A DNA stretch of 64,000 nucleotides from Allolobophora icterica (Eukaryota; Annelida; Clitellata; Crassiclitellata; Lumbricidae): positions 28,746,908-28,810,907 of the forward strand of contig OY744616.1 in the NCBI GenBank assembly GCA_963556255.1, written 5' to 3'. A program made the translations under genes and the position numbers. The notes below the pieces were generated by a model. The model was not told the DNA's origin. It did no database searches and worked only from the letters and a program-made list of their open reading frames with translations. Each line of letters starts with the position of its first letter. The first letter of the stretch is position 1. Positions 30,351 to 41,766 of this stretch are shown here, piece by piece.

Positions 30351-30623
30351 ATGTCTCTCGAATACGTTAAGAGTAGCAGGGGCGGTGAACTGCTGATCCT
30401 CGATGGATTCACCTTTCGGAAGGAGAAAACGATCAAGACGAAGACAATCTGGAAGTGCACTGAAGGCGACCGGCTTAAGTGTCGTGGCCGTTGTCATACG
30501 GTTGGAGAGGAGATTGTGAAGGTCTCTACTCCGCACAATCATGTTCCTGACGTCGCGACCATCGAGGCCAGGAAAGTTATGGTGAAGATGAAAGAACGTG
30601 CTCTGGCGTCCCAGAGTCGCTGA
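30351..30623 (+). CDS. FLYWCH-type zinc finger protein, 90 residues
   Basis: It starts ATGTCTCTCGAATACG. Residues 11-65 match the FLYWCH plan: GGELLILDGFTF, then IWKC, KCRGRCHTVG and HNH at the end, giving the C..C..H.H zinc ligands. The last 20 residues run into the right arm of the element and are basic. FLYWCH domains sit at the N-terminus of some MULE-related proteins. Here nothing follows the domain, so this is either a truncated transposase or a stand-alone DNA-binding product of the element. Confidence 0.7.
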   Translation: MSLEYVKSSRGGELLILDGFTFRKEKTIKTKTIWKCTEGDRLKCRGRCHTVGEEIVKVSTPHNHVPDVATIEARKVMVKMKERALASQSR

Positions 30624-30783
30624 AATGAATGGCGGCGAATTGTGTAGGCGCTGTGTTTCGCGGCGGCGAATTGTGTAGGCGCTGTGTTTCGCGGCGGCGA
30701 ATTGTGTAGGCGCTGTGTTTCGCGGCGGCGAATTGAGGTCGCTGAGATGAAGGTCGGCGAAATGTGCGCGCTCAATTCAACGG

Positions 30784-32150
30784 TTACCGATGAAGTTTGA
30801 TCCTTTTGGGCAAGAGGTTCCAAAACAAGGGGCCCCTGTATATTATTGTAAATTTACGAGTATTTGTTCTGGCATATACACGCCTCATGTCTGCGGCAGT
30901 ACGTGTGTTGTGGGAATGAATCAGAGAATTGGTGGTAAAGAGAGACTCGTATTCATATGATAGTGCTTTGTTCATGGAGTGGTACATAAAGATACTGATT
31001 TGGTAAACCAATATTTGATCCAGATTTAGGAGTCCTAGCTGGGGGAAAAGACCTTCCGTGTGAGCTAGCCAGTGGGATCTTGTAATTATGCGCATGATTG
31101 TTTTCTGTAATATCTTAAGCTTATAAAGTCTGGTGGCATAATTCGAGGCCCAAACCATAGCACAGTAGTTTAAGTATGGGTAGATCATTGCGTAGTAGAG
31201 GGTTATTAGAATGCTAGGTTGAATCAGGTGAGAAATTCTTTTTATTACTCCTATGTTTTTTGCAATTTTGTGAGAAATAGGCTCAATGTCCAGGTCTAAG
31301 TAAACTCCCAGAAATTTTGCAGAGGACACTTGGGGAATTTCAACCTGGTCAATTATAAGTTTTTCAGGTGGATGAGGAACCTTCTTTTTGTGTGAGGAAA
31401 ATAGAATATAATTAGTTTTGTTAAGATTTAACGAGAGCTTGTTTGCTTTAAACCAGTCATTTAGCAATTTCAGTTCGTTATTTAGTATTCTAAATAGCTC
31501 AAGGTAAGAGCTATGAGAAAAAAAGACATTAGAATCATCAGCAAACATTACAAAATTTAATAGAGAAGAGGCCCTTGGGAGGTCTTTGATGTAAATTAGG
31601 AATAACAAAGGGCCTAGGATCGATCCCTGTGGTACCCCAAATTCAATTAGTTTTAAACTTGAGTAAGTCCCATTACATTTAACTTGCTGAAAGCGAGCAG
31701 TAAGATAGTTTTTGAATCAAGCAAGTGGAAGGCCTTTGACTCCATAGTTACTAAGTTTCTTGAGTAGTATGTAATGGTCTACGGTATCGAAGGCCTTGGA
31801 AAAATCTAAGAATAATCCTATAGAAAATTCATTATGATCTATTGCCTGGGTTATTCTGTTATGAATGTTGATTAAGGGCAGATCTGTGAGTGTCCAGGTC
31901 TAAATCCATGCTGGAAAGATGAGAGAATATTATGTTTTATTACAAAGTTATTAAGGCGTTGGTATACTACTTTTTCTAGCAGTTTAGCAAAGAAGGGTAG
32001 TATAGAAATCGGTCTATTATTATTCAGTTCTTCTCTATTTCCCTGTTTAAAGATTGGAGTTACAGTAGCTATTTTCATCTGTGATGGGATAATACCTGTA
32101 GTCAAGGAGCAGTTAAATATATGGATTAATTGGAGTTGAGATTAATTAGG
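30784..32150 (-). mobile_element. LINE reverse transcriptase, broken
   Basis: Minus strand. 32105-31872 has IATVTPIFKQGNREELNNNR and QHGFRPGHS (RT entry and QHGFR motifs). Around 31620-31860 lie the GDS/GPLLFLIYI parts. 31608-30784 has FADDS (the catalytic [FY].DD), NKLSLNLNKTNYILF, AKFLGVYLD and LFWNLLPKR near the end. At least two stops or shifts separate the parts (near 31610 and 31870-31900). CR1/Jockey-like non-LTR element, endonuclease missing. Confidence 0.85.
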
Positions 32151-32159
32151 ACTAATAAT

Positions 32160-33700
32160 ACTGGGGTCAAGGAGGTCTGAGTAGAGTAGAAGGAGAGTAG
32201 AAGACATCAGCAAATAATATAAACAACAAGGAAGGAGAAACGTTGGGGAGGTCATTTATGTAAATGAGGAACAACAAGGGGCCTAGGTTCAAATCTCGTG
32301 GAGCACCAAAATTAATAGTACGCTTGGCAAAGAAGGCACCATTACAGCAAACAAACTGCATGCGATTCATGAAGTAACTAGTAAACCAATTAAGCTGAGT
32401 GCCACGTACGCCATAAGTGTCTAATTTTGTAAGAAGGATACTGTGGTCCACAGTATCAAACAGATTGGCAATGTCGAGGAAGATGCCCAGAGAGTATTCA
32501 CTATTTTCAATGGCGTTGGAAAGCCTACCTTGCACACTCAACAGGGACATGAGGAGTACCCAGATTGAAAGCCGTGCTGCGATGGAAATAGAATGTTAGA
32601 TTTAGGGATGAGGTTACTAAGGCGATCGTACATTAGTTTTTCAACAACAGCAAAACTTAGAAAATACAGGGAAACAGAGATAGATCTATTATTAGATACA
32701 TCACCTTTATCACCTCTCTTAAAGACATGAACTAATTTAGCAATTTTTAAGCCTTTTAAGGCCTGGGAAAAATACCTGAGGCAAATGAACAATTATTTAT
32801 TTCAGCTAACGAGTAATCAGGTTGTCAAGGGATGAAATCACACTGCAGGGATCAATATCGTCAACCCCTTTACTATCTGATAACTGAATAGAACGGCCCA
32901 AACTTAAATTTCTTTCGGAGATGTTTCCCTGAGCCCAAAAGAGTTAGGAAGAGGGGGAGGCATGTAATTCGCAAAGGAGGTGCGGAATATGGAATTTTTC
33001 CTGCTTGTGATTGAGCAATACCTGAGAATTAATTGTTACATTTAGTTGCCATAGTTATATGATCCGTTAGTCTTTCCCCATTGAATACCACAGCATCAAT
33101 CCTAGTTGCGTCGCATCCCACCCCAACTAATGAGCGAATGAGACTCCACGTCCATCTAAATTTACAGGACTCAGCCTCATAATAACATCAATCAGCCCTA
33201 ATTCGAATGGATTTAAACTTATTTCTATTGATTGTGAATTTGTTACTATTAACTTCATTGGGATTTTTAAAGTATTTCCGATACAGAGAATTTTCTTTTA
33301 ATTGATTTTAATAAACCTCGGGTCATCTATGGCTGCTTAAAAGTAGGTCTACCTCTGGTGGTTTTTGAGGCAATGGGGAGGAACTCATGATCATTGACTC
33401 ATAGTGGGAAATAAACAAGTCGTAAGCCCTGCTTGCATCACCACTAATACAAGCCTCCTTAACAGGTGACCAGTCAACTAGAGTAAGAGATTCACGGAAG
33501 GAGTCGATCCTTGCGTCAGTAATAACCATAAAGCCTTCAAAGCTTATTTAATTGAGCAAACTTATAGTGAAAACGAACCAGTATGGGTAGGTGATCAGAA
33601 ATGTCGGAGGCAATGACGGAGGATTCAGTCAAGGTGGGCCAGGCGTTGGTTAAAACTTATCAATAAGTGTAGACGAGTGGGGGGGGGTGTTAATCCTAGT
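32160..33700 (-). mobile_element. Second LINE copy, RT and linker, broken
   Basis: Minus strand. 33529-33323 encodes the linker between endonuclease and RT, 32792-32538 has VHVFKRGDKGDVSNNRS and FPSQHGFQSG, and 32550-32167 has LDIANLFDTVDHSILL, LLFLIYINDLP and FADV. It is related to but distinct from the copy at 30784-32150; the catalytic FADD has become FADV. Traces of a SDHLP.L endonuclease end lie near 33600. Several frameshifts. Confidence 0.8.
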
Positions 33701-33721
33701 AGGCCTAGTTTACTACTCAAA

Positions 33722-34250
33722 GTGATCGGGATAAACTATCTTCAATCATAAGAAAACTAATGAGAGGACATTACTTACCTGAAGACAACCCTTCCTATTC
33801 TCAACTCTGTCAAATAGCTGATACCCGTCTCTTCTTAGCCATAAGAAGTTTTAATGGACATGTCCTTCATGATTTATTGCCTCAAATTAAATCAACAGGA
33901 TATCTGTTGCGCCCTAGAGGCCACAATTTTACTTTACCCCATTCTGATAATCTGGTTAGAAAAAGCTTTATTATTAGGATGCTTTTTGATGTTGTTTAAT
34001 TAGTAAAACTGCCAGCCATTTTAGATAATAGATATAGTTTTAAATTTCTCTACAATTATGATGCTTTTGATGTAGAGTTGTTAGCCTAGTAATTTTTATT
34101 TTGTTAAATTTACACTTTTTTTCATATATATTATTATTATCTTCTTATTACTTCTATGTTTTATATTTTTTCTATACTTGTTCACCAATGTGCGGGCGCT
34201 TTTGGTTTTCAATAAAGAATATTAATAATAATAATAATAATAATAGTAGA
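33722..34250 (+). mobile_element. LINE 3' end with (AAT)n tail
   Basis: 33760-33999 encodes the C-terminus (YSQLCQIADTRLFLAIRS, GHVLHDLLPQ, LLRPRGHNFTLPHSDNLVRK). It has the same architecture as 58.2-58.8 kb but a different tail: AATAAAGAATATT then (AAT)n at 34220-34245. Confidence 0.8.
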
Positions 34251-34259
34251 CAAGAAATA

Positions 34260-34729
34260 ATGTGTGGTCATGCAGTTATAAAAGTTGGTAGTAGCACTAT
34301 GAACATTCACCCTTAGAAGGTCGACATTGAAGTCACCTAATAACGGCACATGTCAACACTTCCTTTTCTGTCGACACAGTCCTATTAATCTCACTTCTAC
34401 TAGGCCTACACGCCTATTGTGCACTGTTTAACCTAACTTTAAGTATAGGTAGCTATCTATATGGTATTACGTAGCCTGTATCAGACAAACACCGTCTGAA
34501 ACGTTTTCAGTATTTTTCTTATTAACTCATAGAAATCTTTATATTATAATACACAGTTCAAATATAGTCGGCAACACTTTTCTACAGAACTTAAAACAGT
34601 AACTGTCAGCAAAATCCTTCCCGAGCTTAAGCACGTGTTCTTGCTATGCATGAGCGACATCTAATTATCTATTCTATGCAGAGCCGGCTGCGCAACAGCC
34701 GCGCCTCGCTAAGACACAACAATCAAACG

Positions 34730-34730
<1 letters not shown>
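34260..34730. other. Nothing recognised
   Basis: No exon or element boundary could be seen. Confidence 0.5.
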
Positions 34731-34763
<33 letters not shown>

Positions 34764-34788
34764 TTATTTATTTATTTATTTATTTATA
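34731..34788. repeat. (TA)n(TTTA)n microsatellite
   Basis: A TA run followed by seven TTTA units. Confidence 0.95.
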
Positions 34789-34851
34789 CGTGATACTAAT
34801 GCAAAGCGAACTCAATATATATTGCAATATCTCACACTAAAATAGAGCTTC

Positions 34852-35957
34852 TGTGGCGTTCTCATCGCCCTCTAGCGAGCGCGCGCCCTGTTGCAAGGCA
34901 TCGACTGACTGGCCCAAACGTGCGGGATTTGAACCCGAGTCCATGTGGGGCTTAATTCTTATCTCTACACCACTTGTGTCGAGCGTTATATGTTTTTCTG
35001 GTACCAAGGATATTTCCTGACATATGTCTGCGTGTGTTAAAGGTCCTTCTGCCTTTACAACAGTATTTTCGGCGGGAAAGTTCCCGCGCAAACTGCCAAC
35101 TTCCCGCGCTAATTGTGACACGACACTTTCCAACTTCTCCTGGCGCAAGATAAATTCCCTCATTATTGCACACAATTCAACAACTTCACCTGTAGAAATG
35201 GCAGCTGAATTTGCTGTCATCATTTTAATTATGTTTCACAATGACTTATATGTATTGTAATTTAAATGAATTAAAGTCAGTTATTAAGGTTAATTGTCAA
35301 TGTTCTCTAATCTGCGAATAAAGAATTAAAATCTACACGCTAGTGTAATAAATGTCAAACCGATACATTTACGAATATACTGAATCTATCTCCAGTTTCT
35401 CTTTATCGGAGAAATCACAAATTAGTTTACTTATCGTTGATTCAACAATTTAAGAGTCACACTTTACACGTGCTCGCATTTGACGACACAAACTACCGAT
35501 CGATACCAAAAATACAATTAAAACAACTGGAATCGATACTCAACCTCTAACCGGAAGAAAACACTGATTCACAAGTATTTCCAGTCGATCATACGACTTC
35601 GATCCGTCGAAATATCAAACTACACCAACACGTCCGACAGCGACGAAAACAACACAGAAAAGGCGCACGTCTCACATCGACGACATCCACACAGAAAAGG
35701 CGCGTAGCAGGCCAGGCCTCGCTGTTTTATAGACAGTTCACTTGGCGCCAAATATTCCCGGGCATTTCTGACCAATGAGAAACCTCCATTCTGTCAGGCG
35801 CACACAGAAATCTACCGCGCTAGTTCAGGATTGGTGCTCTATTAATAGAATTAATAAGATGCGGCGCCATGCAAATGTCCATGTTCGCCTGGCCGACATT
35901 TATGTTGCGCTGATCATTTAATTAAAACAAATAACATACGAATTGACGTTCGTCACA
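34852..35957 (-). repeat. 3' LTR of the minus-strand Ty3 element
   Basis: 1106 bp. On the minus strand it starts TGTGACGAACG directly after the polypurine tract and ends CGCCACA. It contains the first 124 codons or so of an ORF (35223-34852) identical in frame to the one that begins in the 5' LTR. Confidence 0.9.
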
Positions 35958-35975
35958 CCCTCCACCCCCTTGGAG
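35958..35975 (-). promoter_or_regulatory. Polypurine tract
   Basis: On the minus strand CTCCAAGGGGGTGGAGGG abuts the 3' LTR. Confidence 0.85.
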
Positions 35976-36282
35976 AAAATTTTCAAACATTGAAAATTTT
36001 ACTTAAAGCCAAGTTCGCAAGTCAGCAATGTTCATTCAGCAACAACAAAAACATTAGAAGAATTATACATTACTAGTAGACTCCTCTACCTAGTCTCTCA
36101 ATCGTTACTAAACTGGTTCCGGTTATAGGATCCATCCTTCAGTAATTGCTAATGGTGGAACAACCCACATACTCACAGTTTAAGGTCTTAATCATCTAAG
36201 ACACACACCAAAACAACTACTACACAATGAAATTGAATTAAGTAAACCACAAACAATCAATGAATAAATGGAGTCCACAATC

Positions 36283-36726
36283 TCAATCTCTATATCTAGC
36301 TGGCTTCACGGTATTTCGCTTCGGCCGCTGAATGCGTTTATTTCCATCACCCTCAGAATCACTCCCCTCGGATTCGAACTCGGTTTCTTCTTCTCGCAGT
36401 TCAAGATAACCCTCACCTTCATACTTCTTCAACTTATCAACATACACAATTTTCGGCTGTGCCCGTGGTGATTTTTGTATTTTATACAAAACCGGACTTA
36501 GCCTTTCTTTGACTTGGTACGGACCAGTGTACCATCGGGTCCATTTCTCTTTCAATCCGACTCTGGTCCTTGGATAGAAATACCATACCAAACTACCAGG
36601 TTCAAACTCCACCGGTTTAACTCTCATATCATAGCGAGAAGCACGTTGCTTGGCGCTGCATAAATTTTCTAGCAATTGTAAAGTCTTCTTGCATCCGGGA
36701 AACCTGTTCATAAACAAAATCATCAA
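36283..36726 (-). pseudogene. Integrase C-terminus (GPY/F module)
   Basis: Minus frame: YDMRVKPVEFEPGSLVWYF, KWTRWYTGPYQVKERLS, YVDKLKKYEGEG, then an acidic/basic tail ending KRNTVKPARYRD. The GPY motif is the DNA-binding end of Ty3-type integrases. It lies in a different frame from the catalytic core, with the break between about 36630 and 36726. Confidence 0.85.
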
Positions 36727-37654
36727 CAGAAAAACGAGCAGGTAAGACTTGACTATCTCCTAAAACAAGATCAATAGGCAGACAGGTTTCACGAGAGAGA
36801 AACAGGCGATTCGGCGTGAATCCTGTGCTCTCGTTCTCGCTTGCTCGGTACGCCGCAAGAACATAGGGTAAGTGCACGTCCCAATCACGTTGACGTTGAG
36901 AGACCACTTTGCCCAGCATCGAGTTGAGTGTGCGGTGAAAGCGTTCCACCGCGCCGTTACTACTCGGTTTATACGGCGTCGTTCTCGTCTTGTCGATGCG
37001 GAGTCGCTGGCAGAGATCGCGAAACAGAGCGGACTCAAAGCACGCGCCCTGATCGGTAACAATCTGTCGCGGGCACCCGAATCGAGAGATGAATTCCTTC
37101 ACCAGCACCCGAGCGACTGTAGTTGCTGTCTGATTCCGGATCGGATAGGCTTCGGCCCATCTGGAAAAATGGTCCACGACTGTTAAGATGTATCGATAAC
37201 CAGAGTTAGATAACGGATGTGGCCCCGTTATATCGATTCCGATACACTCTAGTGGGTTTCCCACTGTCAAGTTCTGAAGTTTTCCTTGTCTCGGCGGCTT
37301 TCCTCTCCAGTAGCGAGCACAAGCGTCACACTTCTTAAGAACTCGTCGCACATCATCTCGCCAACTTGGCCAATAAGCCCGGCGTTGGACCTGTGCCATG
37401 GTCTTCCGGCATCCCAAATGCCCGCCTGACATTCCTTCGTGTACCAGTTCAATCATTCTGTCCCGACGTTGTGGTGGCATGACAATCTGGAACCACTTCG
37501 TCCGACCTGTTTCTGGATGCAACCATTCTCGCATCAGGAGTCCATTTTTCACAGACAATTGAGGCCATTGTGCCGCTAAGGTCTTTATCGTTCGACTTTG
37601 TGATCGCAGCATCTCCATAGTTGGTGGTTCCGTTGACTCCAACTGTTTCATCAC
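36629..37654 (-). pseudogene. Integrase zinc and catalytic core
   Basis: Minus frame, 341 codons. H-H-C-C zinc domain (HEGMSGGHLG, CDACARYW), then the three catalytic acids: GIDITGP, VTDQGACFES and NGAVERFHRT, in D,D-35-E spacing. A stop or shift upstream separates it from RNase H, and one downstream from the GPY end. Confidence 0.9.
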
Positions 37655-37898
37655 AACCCAGCCAAGTTCCGGGTCGTTCCGTTGCTCCTCTCGTATCTCA
37701 TTGGTTTCTCAACCGGTGGGTAGATCGGATGATTGAAGCGTCGGTTCGGTCAGCACTCGTACCGCATCAATCCGATGTGGCCATCTCGACATTGCGTCTG
37801 CATTTCCATGCGAAGCTCCTGCTCGGTGCTGTATCTCGAAGCTAAACTCTTCTATGACAGTGAGCCATCTGGCCTGCTGCCCGATCGGAAGCGGCGTT

Positions 37899-38231
37899 CA
37901 TTGCAAGGCCGAGTGATCCGTTCGAAGGATGAACTTTCGACCTAGCAGTACGACGGTAAGTCTTCAAAAAGTGTACAACGGCTAAAAGTTCCCTTTTTGT
38001 CACATCGTAGTTTCTTTCAGCTTCGGAGCAGACTCTACTTCCATAGCAGATTACACGTTCTTCGGAGCCATTGCAAGGCCGAGTGATCCGTTCGAAGGAT
38101 GAACTTTCGACCTAGCAGTACGACGGTAAGTCTTCAAAAAGTGTACTACGGCTAAAAGTTCCCTTTTTGTCACATCGTAGTTTCTTTCAGCTTCGGAGCA
38201 GACTCTACTTCCATAGCAGATTACACGTTCT
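37899..38231 (-). repeat. 170 bp tandem duplication inside RNase H
   Basis: 37899-38061 and 38069-38231 are near-identical direct copies, period 170 bp. 170 is not a multiple of three, so it breaks the frame after the RNase H YDVTKREL motif. Confidence 0.85.
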
Positions 38232-38956
38232 CGCCCCTGTTGTCGTTGAGACAGAACGGCTCCAATTGCGTCTGCGGATGCATCAGTGTCTAATACATAT
38301 TGGTCCACATCGTTCGGGAGAGCCAGAATCGGTGCTTCCGTTAACCGTAACTTCAGCTCACAGAAAGCGTTCTCACAGTCTTGAGTCCATTCGAACCGGA
38401 GACCTTTTTGTGCCAGCGAGTGTAAAGGTCGCGCAACCTTCGCAAAACCCTGAACAAATTTGCGGTAGTACGAACAAAGTCCATTGAAGGAACGTGCTTC
38501 TTTCAGTGACTTTGGCGTAGGCCATTCTTCCACCACTCGAATCTTTTCTGGATCCGTTCCAACTCCTTGACCACTTACTACATGTCCGAGAAATAACACC
38601 TGGCGTCTGAAGAGATGACATTTGCTGGGCTTCAATTTCAGTCCAGCTTCGCCCAGTCTCTCCAACACTCGTGCGATACGTTCCAAGTGAGACTTCCAGT
38701 CGGCGGCAAACACTATTATATCGTCCAGGTACACCAGGCAAATTTCAAAATTTAAACCTGCCATCACAAAACTCATCATTCTTGAAAAGCTTGCAGGTGA
38801 GTTGCTTAAACCAAACGGTAAGACTCGGAATTGAAAGCTACCTCTTCTCGTAAGGAAACCTGTCTTATGTCTGTCTTGCGGATCAACTGCGAGCTGGTGG
38901 TAACCTGCACGAAGGTCAAATGTACTGAACCATGTTGCACCTGCGAGCGAATCCAA
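38051..38956 (-). pseudogene. Reverse transcriptase and RNase H part
   Basis: Minus frame, 301 codons: WFSTFDLRAGYHQ, LPFGLSNSPASF, LVYLDDIIVF (YLDD catalytic site near 38725), FLGHVVS, then RNase H with YVLDTDASADAIGAVL and YDVTKRELLAVV. The N-terminal end of RT is in another frame. Confidence 0.9.
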
Positions 38957-41766
38957 ACTTTCACTGATGAGTGGAAGCGGAATGCGTCAGGTCGAGTTTT
39001 GGTGTTGACAGCTCGGTAGTCCACGCAGAACCGAGGTGTCCCATCTTTCTTCTTCACGATGACCACATTACTGGCCCATTCTGATGTCGACGGCTCGATC
39101 AACTTCAGCCGGAGCATTTGGTCCACCTGTTCGTCTATCATTGGAAGTAAAGCCAGTGGTTGACGACGTAGGGTTTGTCGGACTGGTCGTTCTCCTCCAG
39201 TGTCAATCTTGTGCTGCAAAATATCCGTGTAGCCATAGTCCCATTCGTGCAAAGAGAATGCTTTACGGTGTTGCAACACTATTTGCTTCAGCTGCAACCG
39301 TGCTTCTGGCGTAACATCCTCTGCTACATCAGTCCATAATGGCGACAACACTTTTTCGACTTCTTCGTTAGAAGGCTCCGTGCGATTCTCTATAACTTGG
39401 CCGCAGCTGGACACCTGGCCATCGTTAGAATTTTCGCCGTAGACTGTGACGATTTCGGTTGCACATTGGAGTCCTTTCTTTAGTCTTACTGCCCTAGTTG
39501 TCGGATTCAAAATTCTCAGAGGCAAATCGATAGCGCGTTCTGGCAGCAGAGTCCCAGCCACCAGCACTCCCGAGTCGAGCAGTTGAGGTTGAGTCGCCCA
39601 ACTTCTTCCACCGACATCACCCAATTTCGCTAGGATGGCGTATGCTTCAACGTTCATTTCGCTTAACGCTAGCACTTGCACGTCATGTGCCAACGCTACT
39701 TTGTGACACATTGCAGGTGCTGATCGACAGTGAATGCCGACTTCATGCCCATCTATCGTAATTGTCTTCTTACCAAAGTTCCACTGGACTTGCTGACTTT
39801 CAAGCCAGGACAGGCCCAGGATCAGTTCTGAAATCTGTTCTGTCACCAAGCAGTGTGCATCGAACTGAAGTCCATCGATTTCCACGGTTAGCTTCGTTTC
39901 ACCGATAACCCGGATCTCAGTCCCATTTGCAGCTTGTAACAGTTGTCTGGAACATTTAACATCTGCTTTCTTCACCATGGAGCTCGGAACTAAAGAGAGT
40001 TCGCATCCTGTGTCAATCAAGGCAAACGTCGCTTTACCATTGACTTTCACCGACAGGTAAGCGTTGCTGCTACCCTGTACATGGTTCGAGCGGACAGCTA
40101 CTGGCGGTTCCTCACTGGAAGCTGGACCAAGTTGTGTCGAAACCGGACCAGGACAGTCTCTCACCAGATGGTCGGACTGGCCACAGCCGAAACAGGTTCT
40201 AGGCGACTTTCTTCTCACCTGATTTGGCGGTTGACTTTCCTCAGCGGTTTCTGGTCGACCACGGTTTCTTTCCCACTGTCTCCTGGTTGTGGAGGCGGTT
40301 GCCATCGGTTGTTCTTTTGGTCTCGTCTCCCATTGTTCTCCTCTATCCAACCGTTTCTCCCGACTCGCCATCTGTCGTCGCTGTGATTCCAGCTCGTCTC
40401 GGACGATTTGTCGTATTTCCTCCAAATGTCCATCATCTTCTCGCACCGTCTTAGCTCGCATAGGTCGACGGTCGGATTGATCAGAATCTCGTCGTTCGGC
40501 TTTCTGATAACCCTCGAACCTCATGGCTAGGTTGTATGCTTTGTCCAACGTTTCCGCTTCACGCTCACGAACTTTCATTGCCAGTTCTTTGTCTCGGAGA
40601 GCGTCAATAAATGCTCGAATTGCTATGGCTTCACTGTGACTCGTTGTCGGTCCAGGAAAAGCAAGGATCATTAATCGTCTAATATCTTGCACTAATGAAC
40701 CAAGTTCCTCACCTTCTCTCTGTCGTCTGGTGTTTAATTGCGTTTGGTACAATGTGGTTTGATCTGTTCCACCGTACCTCAACTTCAGTTTCTGAATCAG
40801 GTCGTCTGACGTCATCACATTGGCTGAGTCGAACTCCCATAGCAGTTGATTGGCCGGTTCCACTAACGCACACATCAGCTGATGAAGTTTTTCTTCTTCC
40901 GTCCATCCATTGTGTTTTGCGCACACCTCAAATTTTCGGACAAAAGCTTGGACTGCAGTTTTACCATTGTACGTACCAATCTTAATCCATTGTCTATTGG
41001 AACGCAGTGTATACAGCATCGTTTGGTTGTTCGACAACTTCTCCACCTGTCCTTTCTCTTCTGTTGACTTCACATTCGGACCCGGTTGTGGTTCTACGGT
41101 CGACCCAAGTTGACCTTCGTCAGCTATCACCGTTTGAGTGGCGACGGACGTTGTGACCTTCGCCGCTGGGTTCATCGTGGCGAGTTCTGTAGTCGTCGGC
41201 AAGAGCAAAGGACGTCCTTCAGTCCTTCCCTTCCCGACTTGCACTGGAACTTCTTGGCATGGCTTTCTGTAGATTTCACGGCTCCACGTTTCCGTTGTTG
41301 TCGTTGCTCCAAACGAAGTCGGAATCGACATCACCGTTGGTAGGTAACCGTAACTCAGGTGCCCCCGACTGATTGCAACCGGACGATGTTCATGAGATGA
41401 ACCGGTCACCGCCCAGATCGAAGGTTGATTGAAAGGCGTTGCACTTGAATGTGTTGGTATACCAGCGCTTTGTTTTCCGTAGGTGAAAGGAACCGAAGAC
41501 AGCGACGCAGAACTCGTGAGACTGGGACGTGCACTTTCGTCGAGGGCAGCGTACCAAGCGCGAGTCGGATGACGAACACTATCGCTCATCTGCTGTGTAG
41601 TCTGCGGTTGTCTCATCTGTCGACCAGTATCTGAAACTAGACACTTAACATTAGTCTGTGTTTCATAACATTTATCAATAAACATCTCCTGTTGTTCAAG
41701 CATATTCTTTTTCCAAGGATGTTTAAATGTAATTTCCTGATCACTAACTTCACTCATTTCATCCAT
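38806..41766 (-). CDS. Gag-protease-partial RT
   Basis: Minus frame, 986 codons from an ATG at 41766. Order: a low-complexity N-terminus, a gag retrotransposon domain (WIKIGTYNGKTAVQAFVRKF), the CCHC knuckle CFGCGQSDHLVRDC (about 40160-40200), the protease active site ALIDTGCELSLVPSSM (about 39990-40030), then the RT fingers with VVIVKKKDGTPRFCVDYRAV. A one-base loss near 38975 ends sensible reading, and the last 40 residues are out-of-frame. It overlaps by 13 bp the end of the LTR-borne ORF. Confidence 0.85.
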   Translation of the reverse strand: MDEMSEVSDQEITFKHPWKKNMLEQQEMFIDKCYETQTNVKCLVSDTGRQMRQPQTTQQMSDSVRHPTRAWYAALDESARPSLTSSASLSSVPFTYGKQSAGIPTHSSATPFNQPSIWAVTGSSHEHRPVAISRGHLSYGYLPTVMSIPTSFGATTTTETWSREIYRKPCQEVPVQVGKGRTEGRPLLLPTTTELATMNPAAKVTTSVATQTVIADEGQLGSTVEPQPGPNVKSTEEKGQVEKLSNNQTMLYTLRSNRQWIKIGTYNGKTAVQAFVRKFEVCAKHNGWTEEEKLHQLMCALVEPANQLLWEFDSANVMTSDDLIQKLKLRYGGTDQTTLYQTQLNTRRQREGEELGSLVQDIRRLMILAFPGPTTSHSEAIAIRAFIDALRDKELAMKVREREAETLDKAYNLAMRFEGYQKAERRDSDQSDRRPMRAKTVREDDGHLEEIRQIVRDELESQRRQMASREKRLDRGEQWETRPKEQPMATASTTRRQWERNRGRPETAEESQPPNQVRRKSPRTCFGCGQSDHLVRDCPGPVSTQLGPASSEEPPVAVRSNHVQGSSNAYLSVKVNGKATFALIDTGCELSLVPSSMVKKADVKCSRQLLQAANGTEIRVIGETKLTVEIDGLQFDAHCLVTEQISELILGLSWLESQQVQWNFGKKTITIDGHEVGIHCRSAPAMCHKVALAHDVQVLALSEMNVEAYAILAKLGDVGGRSWATQPQLLDSGVLVAGTLLPERAIDLPLRILNPTTRAVRLKKGLQCATEIVTVYGENSNDGQVSSCGQVIENRTEPSNEEVEKVLSPLWTDVAEDVTPEARLQLKQIVLQHRKAFSLHEWDYGYTDILQHKIDTGGERPVRQTLRRQPLALLPMIDEQVDQMLRLKLIEPSTSEWASNVVIVKKKDGTPRFCVDYRAVNTKTRPDAFRFHSSVKVWIRSQVQHGSVHLTFVQVTTSSQLIRKTDIRQVSLREEVAFNSESYRLV

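Larger units (their letters stand above)
29910..30780 (+). mobile_element. MULE-like TIR element with FLYWCH ORF
   Basis: The inverted arms begin TTGAATTGAGCGCGCACATT and run about 140-170 bp. Both arms contain tandem GGCGGCGAATTGTGTAGGCGC-type units (three clean copies on the right, fewer and more varied on the left). Long arms with subrepeats and a FLYWCH protein suggest a Mutator-like (MULE) origin. The flanks TGGTTTACG and CGGTTACCG are only loosely alike, and similarity may extend further out, so the true ends are uncertain. Confidence 0.7.

Noticed and set aside
40081..40480. Plus-strand ORFs opposite the Ty3 gag
   Set aside because: Mirror frames of the minus-strand polyprotein with no domain content.
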